From Lasiosphaeris hirsuta (lineage: Eukaryota > Ascomycota > Sordariomycetes > Sordariales > Lasiosphaeriaceae), in NCBI GenBank assembly GCA_030549175.1, contig JAUKUA010000005.1, positions 2,294,001 to 2,358,000 on the forward strand: DNA of 64,000 nt. The letters are read 5' to 3'. The notes under the pieces were generated by a model, which saw only the letters and a program-made list of their open reading frames with translations, was not told where the DNA came from and did no database searches. Position numbers and translations under genes: made by a program. Of this stretch, positions 10,773 to 21,384 are shown one piece after another. The stretch's first letter is position 1. Each line of letters opens with the position of its first letter.

Positions 10773-13031
10773 TCAGTGGGGCCCAGCGCCTCCGTTTCCT
10801 CCTCGCCCGCCACCATCCACAAGCAGCGTTGGCTTGATAAAGTCTTCGTCCAACTGCCTAAACAGGGCCGATGGGTCTTCGGAGCTGAACAGCTGCCGAA
10901 ACGCTGCAGTGGCAGTCAGGGGTTGACTTGCAGCCTCCGAGGCGCCTGTCCGATTCCGGCCACTGCTGCTGTCACCCGGCGAACCATCATCATTCCCTGC
11001 ATCCAAGGCTCCTCCGGGTGGCAGAGGACTCGATCTCCTCCTCGGAGCTGGCGGTGGCAAGTCCGACGTATCGATGTCGCTCCCAATTTCCGAGTCTGTG
11101 TTATTTCCCGAAGCACCCAGCAGCTCCGACCTTTCGAACTCGTCGATACTCCTCGTTCGCTTGCGGCCTATGCTCGCCGGCCGAGCTGATGGGTTGGGCG
11201 ATCTATGACCCGATGCCCAGCCGTTTCCGTCTTGTCTCTCACCTCTCCCTGCGTCAACATGGTTCAAAGGCACCGTCGAACCCCGACTACGGTGAGTGTA
11301 TCCAATACCCGTGCCCGAGCGTTTGATGTACGGGCCGCCTGTAATCGCCTCAATGTCAAACTCGTCGTCAGAGTCGATTTCCTCAACAACGCCAGTGCGG
11401 ATGTTCATGATTTCGAGCATCCGGGCGGTAGTTCCACCAAAAATAATGACTGTCAAGACGACCACAACAAGTACAGTCGCCGCCAGAGCGTTCTTATTCG
11501 GGTTGTCGAACAAAGCCGCAAGTGCAACACCCACGGCGCCACGAAGACCGGCCCAAAAGAGCATTGCCTGGTAGTTATAGGGCAGCTCATCGGCCGCCTC
11601 GCGCCCGGCACGGCGTGCTCGTAGGCGGATGACCCAGTTGATGAGCCGCGAGAGCGGGAAGACGGCCATCCATCTTGCCGCACACACTGCCAACACCGTG
11701 ACGATAATCAACAATGGCTGGTATTCCAAGTCCTTCTCGGTGAACAATGACAGTCCGAGATAGATAAAGATGAAATTCTCCGACAACTGAGCGAGGACCT
11801 GGAACAGGTACTTGGTTGTCAGCTGAGTTCGTCGGGACATGTTGAAGTAGGCGTAATGCTTCATCGTAATTCCGCAAAAGAGTAGCGACACGATTCCTAT
11901 GCAGTATTAGAACGTGAATTTTCATAAGTGCACCCTCCGGACACGCAGACATACCAGACATCCCAATAGCCTGTGAGAAGAAGTAGCAGGCGTATGCGAC
12001 CAGCACGACCAGGCAGCTCTCCATCTTTGGAACCCGTCTGAGGTAGGTGTATTTCAACCCGAGCGCCGTCATGATGCCTACCAGACAGCCAATAGCCAAG
12101 CTGCCAAAAAACTCGGACAAGAAGTACCATATGCCGTGGAAAAGACTCCATATGCCAATGTTTCCTCCTCCCGCCTTGTTGGCATGTTGGGCTGACTCGA
12201 AAATTACTATGGCCACAGCATCATTCAGGATGGACTCGCCAAATATAATGGTGTATAGCTTCGGGTCAACCTTGAGAGAGTTGAAAATGGCCAGAATAGT
12301 AACTGGGTCGGTAGCCGAAAGGGTCGCGCCAACTGAGATGGCATCGATCCAGGTGACATCCAACCCACCTATCGGGATGCGCGTATACAGCCACAAGAGT
12401 ACACCGATCACGACAGCCGAGATAAAGGTCCCAGCGAAGGCAAATGTTAGGATGGTGCCGATGTTGCGGAAGAAGTTGGCCTGGTGGAGTTCATAGCCAG
12501 ACGAGAGGATGATGGGAGGTAGAAGAACATTGAAGAAGATCTGATAGTTGAAGCTGATGAGAGCCTGGATCGAGTCAAAGCCTGCGATGCGTAGGATCAA
12601 GCCGACAGTCATGCCTACATTGCAACGGTTATGCTAGAGATCGAATCGGGGGGGGGGGGCGCAAGGACTCGCATACCGCCAAAGATGGAGATGACAGTTT
12701 CATGTATCGCCGTAATCTTTCTCATCTGCATCGTGTAGCTGGTGAAGAATGCCACGATCAGCAGCATGATGGAGATGAAGAGAGCCCATGATGAATTGGT
12801 TCCAGTCGATGGTGTATCCGGAGCTACCACGACATGTCAGTTTCGAGAAGGGTTCGGGCTTTCGAGGATCCAGTAGGTCTCATACTATCAGGGTCTTGTT
12901 CGGCTCTCTCTGTGGCATCAAACAGTCAGCGTGTGAAGATATGTACAACATCGCAGCAGGTCATTGAGGGGGCATGGAGGGGACGTACTGGCAAGCTCCC
13001 AGGCGGAGCGGGTAAGTGTCTCCGCAAACAT
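10773..13031 (-). CDS. nhx1: NHX-type Na+(K+)/H+ exchanger, endosomal/vacuolar (CPA1 family)
   Basis: Five exons on the minus strand: 13031-12989, 12909-12886, 12823-12677, 12614-11955, 11896-10773, giving 665 residues. All junctions keep phase; exon 2 is only 24 nt and a 12-G run lies in intron 3. The protein has about 11-12 hydrophobic segments. Diagnostic CPA1 motifs are present: FFNVLLPPI at 98-106 (the inhibitor-binding region of transmembrane segment 4), SATDPVTI around 171-178, and GESILNDAVAIVIF at 197-210, whose Asn-Asp pair (202-203) marks electroneutral exchangers. A Gly-rich GLRGAVGVALA segment follows late in the membrane domain. The cytosolic tail of about 200 residues is acidic and Ser-rich. 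Family members exchange Na+ or K+ for protons at endosome and vacuole membranes, controlling luminal pH and salt tolerance. The first two exons are deduced from splice signals and phase and are less certain than the rest. Confidence 0.9.
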
Positions 13032-14104
13032 GGTCAAGGCTATGGACTAGGCTCGGCGCAAGACCAAGGGCTTGGGGGATAGGCAGCGGTGCTCGACAGA
13101 GAGCGACGGCGCAGATACCGAGAAGGCATCAAAAGAGCGCATATATTTCGCCGGCGGATTGTAGTACGGACGTTAGTGTTTTGCAGCATTGAACTTTGGC
13201 AAGATGTCGCCAGCTTGCGCATCCTTTGGCTCGCGCCACACATCGAAATGCCCCACACCTGCCAGGCTGCGTCGAATGCACCCACGCTATGCCGGAAATA
13301 GAATGGCGTGGCTGTCTCCTGCCTTGACGCCGCTAGCTAGCCGTGGGTGAACCTCGGGATCTCCCTCATGCAAGCTGCACCTACGCACCCGCATCTCATT
13401 GTGAAATATATAACCCTAACCCCAAGGGACAACTATTTGCCTGAGACCATCTTAGCGTATGGTGTTTGCTACCTAGGTACCTAGGTAATGCAGTTCCAAA
13501 GCCTCTCTTTTACAAATTGTTTCCTCGACAACGAATTTATACAATTAATGCTTACAATATCTCAACATGCATTACATGTTTCTATCACCATTTTCCAGCG
13601 TAAATCGGACAAGACCCACCATACCCGTATGTACTACCTCCCTGACAGCTAGAGGCGGCTTGGTCCCCCTTTCCGAGGTGAGCAGGAAACTAGCTCAAGC
13701 CCATATATGGCTTACCTCGGGGAGCTCATGTGGGCCCGTGAACAAGGCAGGTACCTAAGTAAGGGTAAGAATGTGGGAAGGACCCGCACAGTGTTTAGAA
13801 CCAGCAAGGCACCTACCTACCTACCTGGTGTGTTGGCAGGGCAGACAAAGTGTCACCAGAATGTCGTCGAGTCTCCGAGTCTTCTCATTCGCTTCTCGTT
13901 CGTAATCATTCTTTGACTAAAAAGGATCAGACATTATACCCACCTAAGCGTCTACCAGGGTTCTTCCTAAGCATGGTAACAGAACTTGTATTCCCGAGAT
14001 TACCCCTCTTGTATTTGCAACCCCACGACCAGACCAAAAACCAACGCAAATACTATGTGGCTAACCCACGGGTTCACCGCAAGATCATTGATACTGACCT
14101 GCGG
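13032..14104. other. intergenic with CCTAGGTA-type palindromes
   Basis: About 1.07 kb upstream of the exchanger gene. It contains a perfect 18-nt palindrome, (TACCTAGG)2TA, at 13470-13487, and several related TACCTA/GGTACC words at 13750-13830. No frame is convincing. The region probably holds the exchanger promoter and, at its right side, the 3' end of the TyrRS-derived frame. Confidence 0.5.
13470..13487. repeat. perfect 18-nt palindrome built from TACCTAGG
   Basis: The sequence reads the same on both strands over 18 bases. The same CCTAGGTA words recur elsewhere in intergenic DNA of this window (for example near 6988 and 48590-48619), which suggests a dispersed word rather than one site. 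Function is unknown. Confidence 0.6.
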
Positions 14105-14839
14105 TCATTGTGATGTTCTTCCGTCGCCGTCTTTTGATTCATCACTCCCTGTTCTATTCGCGGTATTGGCTCGAGTTGGAACGGCGGTTCTGAGTACGGG
14201 TCGGTCCGGAGTCCGGGCTATCACTGGCAGTGAGCCTTGACTCTTTTCTTTCCCGGGCCCACCCCGAGGTCCAGCGCCGCCTATTTGGTCCGGGGAGGCC
14301 TCCCGAGCAACGTCTTGCCAGGCCCCATCCGCCGCAAATTCAACTCGGATGGGCTCAATAAGAGCCACCAGGCCGTTTTGGACAATAGCCTTGGCGATTT
14401 GGGGAGTGAGTAAGTCGGCCTGATAGGCTGCTGTTACTTGCTCGAAATCTGTAAAAGTGGTCGGTTCTTTCTGGTCTTTGAGCACAGCCCTAGCCGACGG
14501 CACACCGTCGGCGGAACGCAGGCCTGAAACTGGGAGCAAGACCTGCTGAATAAAGGCAAGAATCCCGTTGCCCTCGGTGACTCGTGGAGCACACACCGCC
14601 TTGGCGATTTTCTTGCGTATCGTCGCCTCATCATTAACAAGATCTATCTTGGGCCTAGGATCAGAACTGCCTCCCTTGCCGCCCGAGAGTCCCGATACCA
14701 TGGGGTTCATAAGATCACTATCCTCACCGCTAACACATGCAGCTTTTGTTACGGTGGAGCGCTTAGGAGGTATGTATGCTGGGGTGGGTTTACAAGGAGG
14801 GAAATATTGGAAGGTCCCTCGTGCTGTGTCAACAGCCAT
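14105..14839 (-). pseudogene. orphan C-terminal fragment of cytosolic tyrosyl-tRNA synthetase, KMSKS motif lost
   Basis: An open frame from ATG at 14839 gives 244 residues without internal stops. From about residue 35 it follows the eukaryotic cytosolic TyrRS: LMNPMVSGLSGGK, then SSDPRPKIDLVNDEATIRKKIAKAVC, EGNGILAFIQQVLLPV, FTDFEQVTAAYQADLLTP and ALIEPIRVEF, with a lysine/Gly-rich end. In the enzyme the SGGK is followed by the KMSSS signature that contacts ATP; here the Met-Ser after Lys are both Gly (KGGSS). The whole Rossmann-fold catalytic half, including the HxGH-type motif, is absent, and nothing like it lies upstream before the divergent transporter gene. It cannot be an active synthetase. 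It could be a decayed partial duplicate or a retained protein using the anticodon-binding part. The open frame argues for a recent or still-selected copy. The genuine gene should lie elsewhere in the genome. Residues 1-34 and the last ~55 are not family-like. Confidence 0.7.
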
Positions 14840-15934
14840 AACGATGAATTCATTCCCTCGGAGAAATGGCCGTCGTGGCCAAAATGCGGCGCGCAAGATG
14901 GAGGATGACGAGAGCCAACCACGACTTGGAAACACGGGGATATTGGTTAAGTATAGAGCTAGTAGAAGAAACAAGCGAAATTGTACAAAAAAGATGGATG
15001 AAACAACCAAGTCGGATACTAACGGCACTGATGAAGCGTTGAGGAACAAAACTAAGCCTTCAAGCTCTCAGGCTAGCCAATACTACCTTGGTATCTGTAA
15101 GTGCCAGTGGTCAGTAGCAGGAAGCAGTCTCATATGGCATTTGACTGGTCACGTGCAATCTCATTACGAGCTGCCCCTCCGATGAACCCTCAGTACCTAC
15201 AGTGCAGAAAACTGTACTACATATATATATTGTGGGGAGCTTCCCCGCACAAATATAGCTCCCGCGCTGCCTGCTAGTCCGTTTGTACTCGAAACACATA
15301 TGCGCCCGCACTGTCCGTCTTTCGCTCACAGTCCGGCCCCTGCAGCCCCAGAGCTGCCTCCCGTCCGTGCTGGCTTCTCAGGCCGTCATTCGTCGCGGAA
15401 CACCGAACATTGGCCGATTCTGCATCATACTGGTCCATGTCACGCAGTTTATCTACTCCTCTTCTTTTGTCCCCTTCACTAACCCTGTTTATCCTCAGTG
15501 GCCTAGAACTGACCCCCCAATAGCCGAACCGCAGCTGCAATCGCACGAATCGAACCACGAAGGTCTCGTGGCGCCCTTTGACTCGACCCGCGTGACATAC
15601 CAGGCCATAACTTCGCCCAGCACAAGACACACGCGCAAATTGATAGCCCGCCCGTTACCTACTGCTCTTTTGACCGACGACTCTTTGAATCCATCCCGAC
15701 CTCGGCTGCCTCTCATCCTCCACTTCAAAACATCTTCTGAAAGCGACGAAGTGACGGACGCTGTCGTGGGGCTATTCCGCTCAAAAACAGGCCTTCACGA
15801 GGCCTGTAGCTCCGGGCCTTCCGACGTCTCCCGACGATATCGAATCGCGAAACTCGCCGTAAAACAAGGTCGAGGCACCCTGCCGTAGGTTGCCGACGAG
15901 AGACGTTGAGCTCGCGGAACGCCCTGCTATCCGC
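14840..15934. other. divergent intergenic region
   Basis: About 1.1 kb between the TyrRS-derived frame (-) and the transporter gene (+), so it would hold both promoters. It includes an alternating AT run at 15221-15230. The TyrRS-like frame is open upstream to about 15049, but that part has no TyrRS similarity. The last ~450 bases before 15935 are C/T-rich, typical of a fungal 5' leader. Confidence 0.5.
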
Positions 15935-18072
15935 ATGACGTCGTCGTTAGCAGGTATTTTGAATCGGGGCAGCCCCGCTGGCGGCCAGAGTCAAACCCCC
16001 GTCAAAGCAAGTCGCAAAAAGCCTGCCGCGCTTACGGGAAGCACATCTCAAGACGAGGCCGCCGACGATAATGGTCCTCGTGTATTGGAAGATGGAACCA
16101 ACGAACAGTCGCCTCTCCTCTCCCCAGCCAACTCAGAAGATGGCTTTCTCAACGGCCCCGCTGCCGAAGTTGACGAATACCAGACGACCAAGGGGATATG
16201 GTATATCGTTCTCTTGACCATAAGTATTGGTGGCCTGCAAATTGCTTGGTCCGTCGAAATGTCCAATGGCTCGCCCTACTTGCTGTCGCTCGGCATCACC
16301 AAGTCGGTCATGGCTCTCGTCTGGATCGCCGGTCCCCTCTCGGGTACCCTCGTGCAGCCTTATGTTGGAATGTTGAGTGACAATTGTCGCATTTCGTGGG
16401 GTAAGCGAAAACCCTTTATGATCGGGGGTGCGGCTGCTACTATCATGTCTTTGATGTTCCTTGCTTGGACCAGAGAAATAGTTGGTGGACTCCTCGGTGT
16501 TCTCGGTGCCGACCCCGAATCAGCTTTCGTCAAGTATTCGATCATCGTCACAGCGGTTGTTTGGGTCTACATACTAGACTTCGCCATCAATACAGGTAGG
16601 TTACCGTTGACAAGGGTTTCTCACATTCATGTGGCTGATATGTTTTGTAAAGTGCAAGCAGCGATTCGTGCATTTATTGTTGACTGTGCACCTACTCACC
16701 AACAAGGTCAGCCTCCTTTCTACTCTTTGTTTACTGACCAAGGGATACTAAATTTTGTACAGAGGCTGCAAACGCTATGGCAAGCAGATTCGTTGGTATT
16801 GGTAGCATTGTTGGCTACCTCGCCGGCTTTGTGAACCTTGCCCCCGTTTTCTGGTGGCTCGGGGACACTCAGTTCAAAGAGCTCTGCGCCATTGCCAGTA
16901 TTGCCCTTGGTGCCACCATTTTGCTCACCTGTCTCACCGTCCGCGAGAGGGACCCTCGTTTGGAGGGGCCTCCGGCGAAAGACAAGGCCGGCGTCCTTTC
17001 TTTCTTTCGCAAGGTCTTCACATCGATTAAGCGACTCCCACCTCAGACGAAGAAGGTCTGCCAGGTGCAGTTCTGCGCCTGGATTGGCTTCTTCCCCATG
17101 CTCTTTTATACGTCTTCGTATATCGGAGAGATTTACGCGGAGCCATTCCTTGAGGAAAACCCCAACATGACGCCAGAGGAGCTTGATAGGCTTTACGAGA
17201 GGGCCACGCAGGTCGGGACTTTCGCCCTACTCATTTTTTCCATCACTGGGCTCCTAACCAATGTCTTTCTACCCTTCTTCATTGCCCCGACTTTCGACAA
17301 CCAATCCAATGCTTCGAGTGATGGAGCTGGTGAGTCCTCTAGTACTCTGAAGGACTACGACGAAGAAAAGTCGTGGCTAGACTATCTTGTCATCCCCGGC
17401 TTTACGCTCCGTCGCGCATGGATGTTTTCGCAAATCCTCTTCACTGGGAGCATGCTCTGCACTGTATTTGTGCGGACGGTCACGGCCGCCACGGTGCTTA
17501 TCGGCCTGGTCGGTATTACATGGGCCCTAACTCTCTGGGCGCCATGGGCGATTATCAGTGCTGAGATCTCACGCCGTGACGAAGTTGTGCGCACCCAGCG
17601 ACAGGAGCGGACTTTGTCGCCTAACCGTCCGCCGGTTACCTCGCTGGACGGATACTCGTCTGATGAAAATCCACCACACGAGTTGAACGACGAGGAGGAG
17701 TCTGACCAGGCTGGTGTGATTCTTGGCATTCACAACATGGCCATTGCAGCACCTCAGATCATCGCCACTGTAGTGAGCAGCATCCTCTTCCGAGTCTTCC
17801 AGAAGCCTCGTGGGCAACCAGGCGACCACAGCATTGCGATTGTACTCGCGCTCGGTGGCATCTCGGTGCTAATCTCGGCTTTCTTCATCCACCGCATCAA
17901 GGATGACCCCGATGTCCCTACGGACCTAATGAGCGCCATAGAGGACGGCGATTGTGACACACGGCCCAGCACAAGCCACAGCCGCACGCGCTCCCACGAA
18001 CAGCTTCCTCGTGCAAGTCTAGAGCGGGCTTCGTTCGTTAGAAACAAGAGCTTCAGCGGCGCAGAGTACTAG
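15935..18072 (+). CDS. SUT-type sucrose/alpha-glucoside:H+ symporter (MFS, GPH-like)
   Basis: Three exons, 15935-16595, 16653-16706 and 16763-18072, encode 674 residues with all junctions in phase (joins read NTVQAAIRAF and HQQEAANAM). After an ~85-residue hydrophilic N-terminus there are 12 predicted membrane segments. The loop after segment 2 carries GMLSDNCRISWGKRKPFM, the SUT/MFS signature (D...RxGRRRP type). Intact IQIAWSVEM-like segment 1 and VDCAPTHQQEAANA in segment 5 are also typical of fungal homologues of plant sucrose transporters, such as the S. pombe Sut1 maltose/sucrose symporter. A large cytosolic loop separates segments 6 and 7; another acidic, Ser-rich loop precedes the last segments, and the tail is Ser/Arg-rich. 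Substrate is inferred from family only. The chosen start is the first ATG (MTSSLAGIL); the frame is open slightly further up but with no ATG. Confidence 0.88.
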
Positions 18073-19550
18073 ATGATTTCTACAGAAATTCGGCCACGAT
18101 TCGTGTAAGTATGTAAAGAGGTGGCTTGTCAACGCATTTTGTATTGGGAACGGCACAGGGATGGATTCAGGATATCTCACGTTGCATTGATATTAGGACA
18201 ATCGGTCCTGTGGGAGTTTCGTGGATGACGTTTCTCGGACCTACTTTACGCTGGGCATATGGGGAGTTTCTATTTTGCTGAAGAACTCGGGCTTGACGTT
18301 CTCTTTTCTCTTTTATTTTGGTTTGCGAAGTTTTATCAGATCAAGCCGTCGGATCTCATTAGAAGTCGTGGACCCCGGACGCCAAGAATAATATGCTCTC
18401 TCTTATATCCAAGCGGTTTGTTCGCCGAGTGAGACATGTCTTCGAGTGTTGACTGGCTAATCGACAATAGGTTCGGGCTTGGAGCTAGACGCCAAGAATC
18501 TTTCCCGATATTTTTCATCGGCAATCATGTCACCAAGATTATAAGCCGAGAAGAGCGCCTCGAATATCTCGTGTTTTCGCTAGCTGCTCCATCTGGGCTT
18601 ACTCTCGGAACCGGGCAGAAAACGATGACCGAAGCGGGTTCTAGACCGGCGCAGAAGTTTTGGAAGAGAAATAAATCTCTCAGCAAGCATCGAGACATGT
18701 CATGTAAAGTAACGGAGCCAAGCATTGCGGGGGGATGCAAGTATGCCGGGTTGTTACGGCTCTGCCATTCCCTATCCTGGATAGCTCCTGGTGATGTTTA
18801 TGCAGAGTCTTTGCTGCCGGATTCCCCGCATTCGCCCCCCCCCCCCCCTTTTCCTTTTGCATTTCCCAGCCAAATAGTTTCGCTGCCAGCTCTCATGTCA
18901 AGATGGCATATGGAACTACAACGTCTTCCTGGGCTTGAAGTTGCCACTGTTCAGGCAAGAATCGGTCAATAGGCGGACTCTCATTGTGCCCAAATACCGA
19001 CGCCGCCAATCTTGCGAGTGTGGGGGCGGGCTGATGCACATGGCCGAGCTCCAGCCAGCAAGGTACAGGCTAAACTCCGCGAAGCTTGTCGCCATTAATC
19101 AATACGGTGCTTCTTCTTTCTTTGTCTTTGTTTTAAACAGAGATCGGAGGGCTGTCATCCGCAGATTGGATTGGCAATACCGTGTGGGTGGGTTTTCGGC
19201 TTCGTCTGTCTTCCTTTCTGTCTCCAACACGGCCGGACCGCCCTGCCCTTGGTTAGATTGCTGCGAGAATACGTCTGGAAATATCCGCAATGGCCCTGCC
19301 GAGGCCACCCAATATGCGGTGCGAGTGAGGTGGCCCCGTCGAGATAATTTGAGTATGGCCTGGGAAACTCGGTGTCTGCCTTTGTGAGGTGCAAGGTAGG
19401 CGTTGTATAAGAGACGGGTGACCAGGTGTTTTTGTGGTATTTCATTTGTTCTCAGCCACCCCCTCTCGTAACGACTGCTGCTTCTTATCGAGGTTGGTTG
19501 TCCTATTCGCCAGCTGTTGCTTCTTGTGGTTGCACCTCCCTTTCTCCGCC
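18073..19550. other. intergenic with poly-C run
   Basis: About 1.5 kb between two plus-strand genes, holding the transporter 3' region and the lyase promoter. A run of 14 C lies at 18835-18848. The frame at 18436-18972 has no recognisable motif and crosses the poly-C run, so I do not call it. Confidence 0.5.
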
Positions 19551-20464
19551 ATGAAGGTGACCGCACTCGCCGCCGCCCTCGTGGCCACGGTCGAGGCCGC
19601 CGTGCTCTGGGACGGGCGGTTCAATGACTTTTCCAGCGCCAAGGACCTCAACAAATGGAGCTGGAGCTCCCAGGTTGGGCCGTACCAGTACTATATTCAT
19701 GGTTCGGGGGCCGTGGACAAGTACGTCAACCTGTCGCCCGACTACAAGAACCCCAACGACACGGTATCGAAGCAGGGGGCCAAGTTCACGCTCGACAACA
19801 CGGCCTTTTGGAATGGCCAGACGATGCGGCGGACCGAGCTGATCCCGCAGACCAAGGCGGCCATCGCGTCGGGCAAGGTGTACTACCACTTCAGCATCAT
19901 GCGCAAGGACACCAACGCGCCGAGCGTCAACCGCGAGCACCAGATCTGCTTCTTTGAGAGCCACTTCACCGAGCTCAAGTACGGCTGGATCAGCGGCGAG
20001 TCGGGCACGAGCAACCCCAACCTGCAGTGGATGACGAACCAGAAGAGCCAATGGAAGACCGAGTGGAAGCCGAACGTGTGGCACAATGTTGCCTACGAGA
20101 TTGTATGACCCCGTCTCCCTACCCTACAATTTGCCCTCTGGTGGTCCCCATGAGCTAATTACCCGGCGTCCAGGACTTTGGCGGCAACAAGGTCGGCTTC
20201 TGGCACTCCGAGGGCGGGGAACCCCTCAAGCAGGTGGTTGCTCCCGTCAGCGGCGTCTCGACATCGTCCAACGGCCAGGACTGGCATCTCGGCGTTCTCG
20301 AGCTCCCCCGGTCGGGCTATGCGGATACGACCGAGGACTTTTACTTTTCCGGTGTCTTTATCGAGAGCGGCACGATCACGACGGCCATTGGCGGACCTGG
20401 TAAGTCGCTTTCTGCTATTTGATTTGTGTCATGACAAAAGAATGACCAACTGTGTCTAGCATAA
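19551..20464 (+). CDS. secreted polysaccharide lyase family 20 (glucuronan lyase-like)
   Basis: Exons 19551-20102, 20174-20399 and probably 20460-20464 encode about 260 residues. The N-terminus MKVTALAAALVATVEA is a signal peptide with likely cleavage before AVLWDGRF. The mature protein is one beta-sandwich-sized domain containing WDGRFNDF, YYIHGSGAVDKYVNLSP, MRRTELIP, EHQICFFESHFTELKYGWI, WHNVAYEIDFGG and DFYFSGVFIESG. These match PL20 enzymes, whose founding member is the Trichoderma reesei endo-beta-1,4-glucuronan lyase of similar length. Such enzymes cleave beta-1,4-linked glucuronic acid polymers by beta-elimination. Intron 1 (20103-20173) is firm. The last intron gives a five-base final exon (Ala-stop); without splicing the protein would end a few residues later at 20422, so the extreme C-terminus is uncertain. 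Confidence 0.85.
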
Positions 20465-20789
20465 ACTTGAGATGGAAAATGGACCCGCCATGGGATTTAA
20501 GAGAATGGCATGAGGTGATTGATAAACGAGGCGGCTGTGTACCGAAAATCATGAATAATGCAATTGAAGCAATCAATACTGACTAATCATATGGTACCAA
20601 TCCGGTACTAGTCGAGGTTTTCACCCCGAATGGCACTGAGACAACAACATTGAAACAACTGCTTACAGCCATAGTAGATCTATAATCAGGGACCTTCATA
20701 CACCATCTCTATGCCTACACAAGAACCCCCCCCCCCCTTTCCCCCTTTTACCGCAGCTACAGCCACAGGTTGATACACTCAAAAAGACA
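20465..20789. other. short 3'-3' intergenic region
   Basis: 325 bases between the convergent lyase and MAPEG genes. It has an AT-rich left half and a 12-C run at 20726-20737. It should contain both polyadenylation regions. No coding signal is seen. Confidence 0.5.
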
Positions 20790-21384
20790 CTAGTTGGTCT
20801 GAATCCCGGCCTTCACAAACAGCGCAAAGATGGCATACAGACTCACGAGCCACACCAGACTGCGGATGGGCGCCAGGCGCTTATTGTCCTGGAGGTGGAT
20901 GTAGACAAAGTTGTAGGCGGCGCGGCTGACGAGGTAGAGCAGGGCCAGCTTGTTAACGGCCTCGGTCTCGACCTTGGCCGCGTTGGCCGCGATGACGGCG
21001 GCAGCATACAGACTCAGCGTCTCGAAGCCGTTGGCCGAGGCGGCCTTGGCGCGGCTGATGCGGCGGACGACGGCCTTGTCGAGCGAAGTGTCCTTGGCGC
21101 ACAGGTCCTCGGTTCTCCGGGGGCTGGCAGGAGGTGGTTAGATTTGCTCGTTGTTGCTTCCCTCCAGCGAGGGGAAGGGGCAGGAAAAATCTCTCACCTG
21201 TCCAGGTCGTAGTTCTTGCCAGCCAGCACAATCGAGTATGCGTGGGGCACCATCACGAGCATGAAGGCAATAGGGACCTGGTTGCTGGTTAGCTTCAATG
21301 CTGTCATGCCATTGGCCTGCTGCTTTGTTGACTTACGGTGTAGTAGGACCAATTGGTCGTGCTGAGGTCAAGAATGGGATCCAT
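20790..21384 (-). CDS. MAPEG-family small membrane protein
   Basis: Three exons on the minus strand, 21384-21337, 21277-21198 and 21123-20790, encode 153 residues, the usual MAPEG length. Junction phases agree (joins read YYTVPIAF and LDSPRRTED). There are four hydrophobic segments: IAFMLVMVPHAYSIVLAG, the SLYAAAVIAANAA region, a KLALLYLVSRAAYNFVYI segment and a final SLVWLVSLYAIFALFV. The central RAKAASANGFETLSLYAA follows the conserved MAPEG Asn/Glu pattern in the loop between helices 1 and 2. The family includes microsomal glutathione S-transferases and leukotriene C4 synthase relatives, but most fungal members of this subtype have no measured activity. I therefore give only the family. 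Likely located in the ER membrane. Confidence 0.85.

Noticed and set aside
18436..18972. 178-codon plus-strand frame between the SUT and PL20 genes
   Set aside because: Reads through a 14-C homopolymer (poly-Pro), no conserved pattern, and continues to no exon.
19503..20084. 193-codon minus-strand frame
   Set aside because: Antisense shadow of PL20 exon 1.
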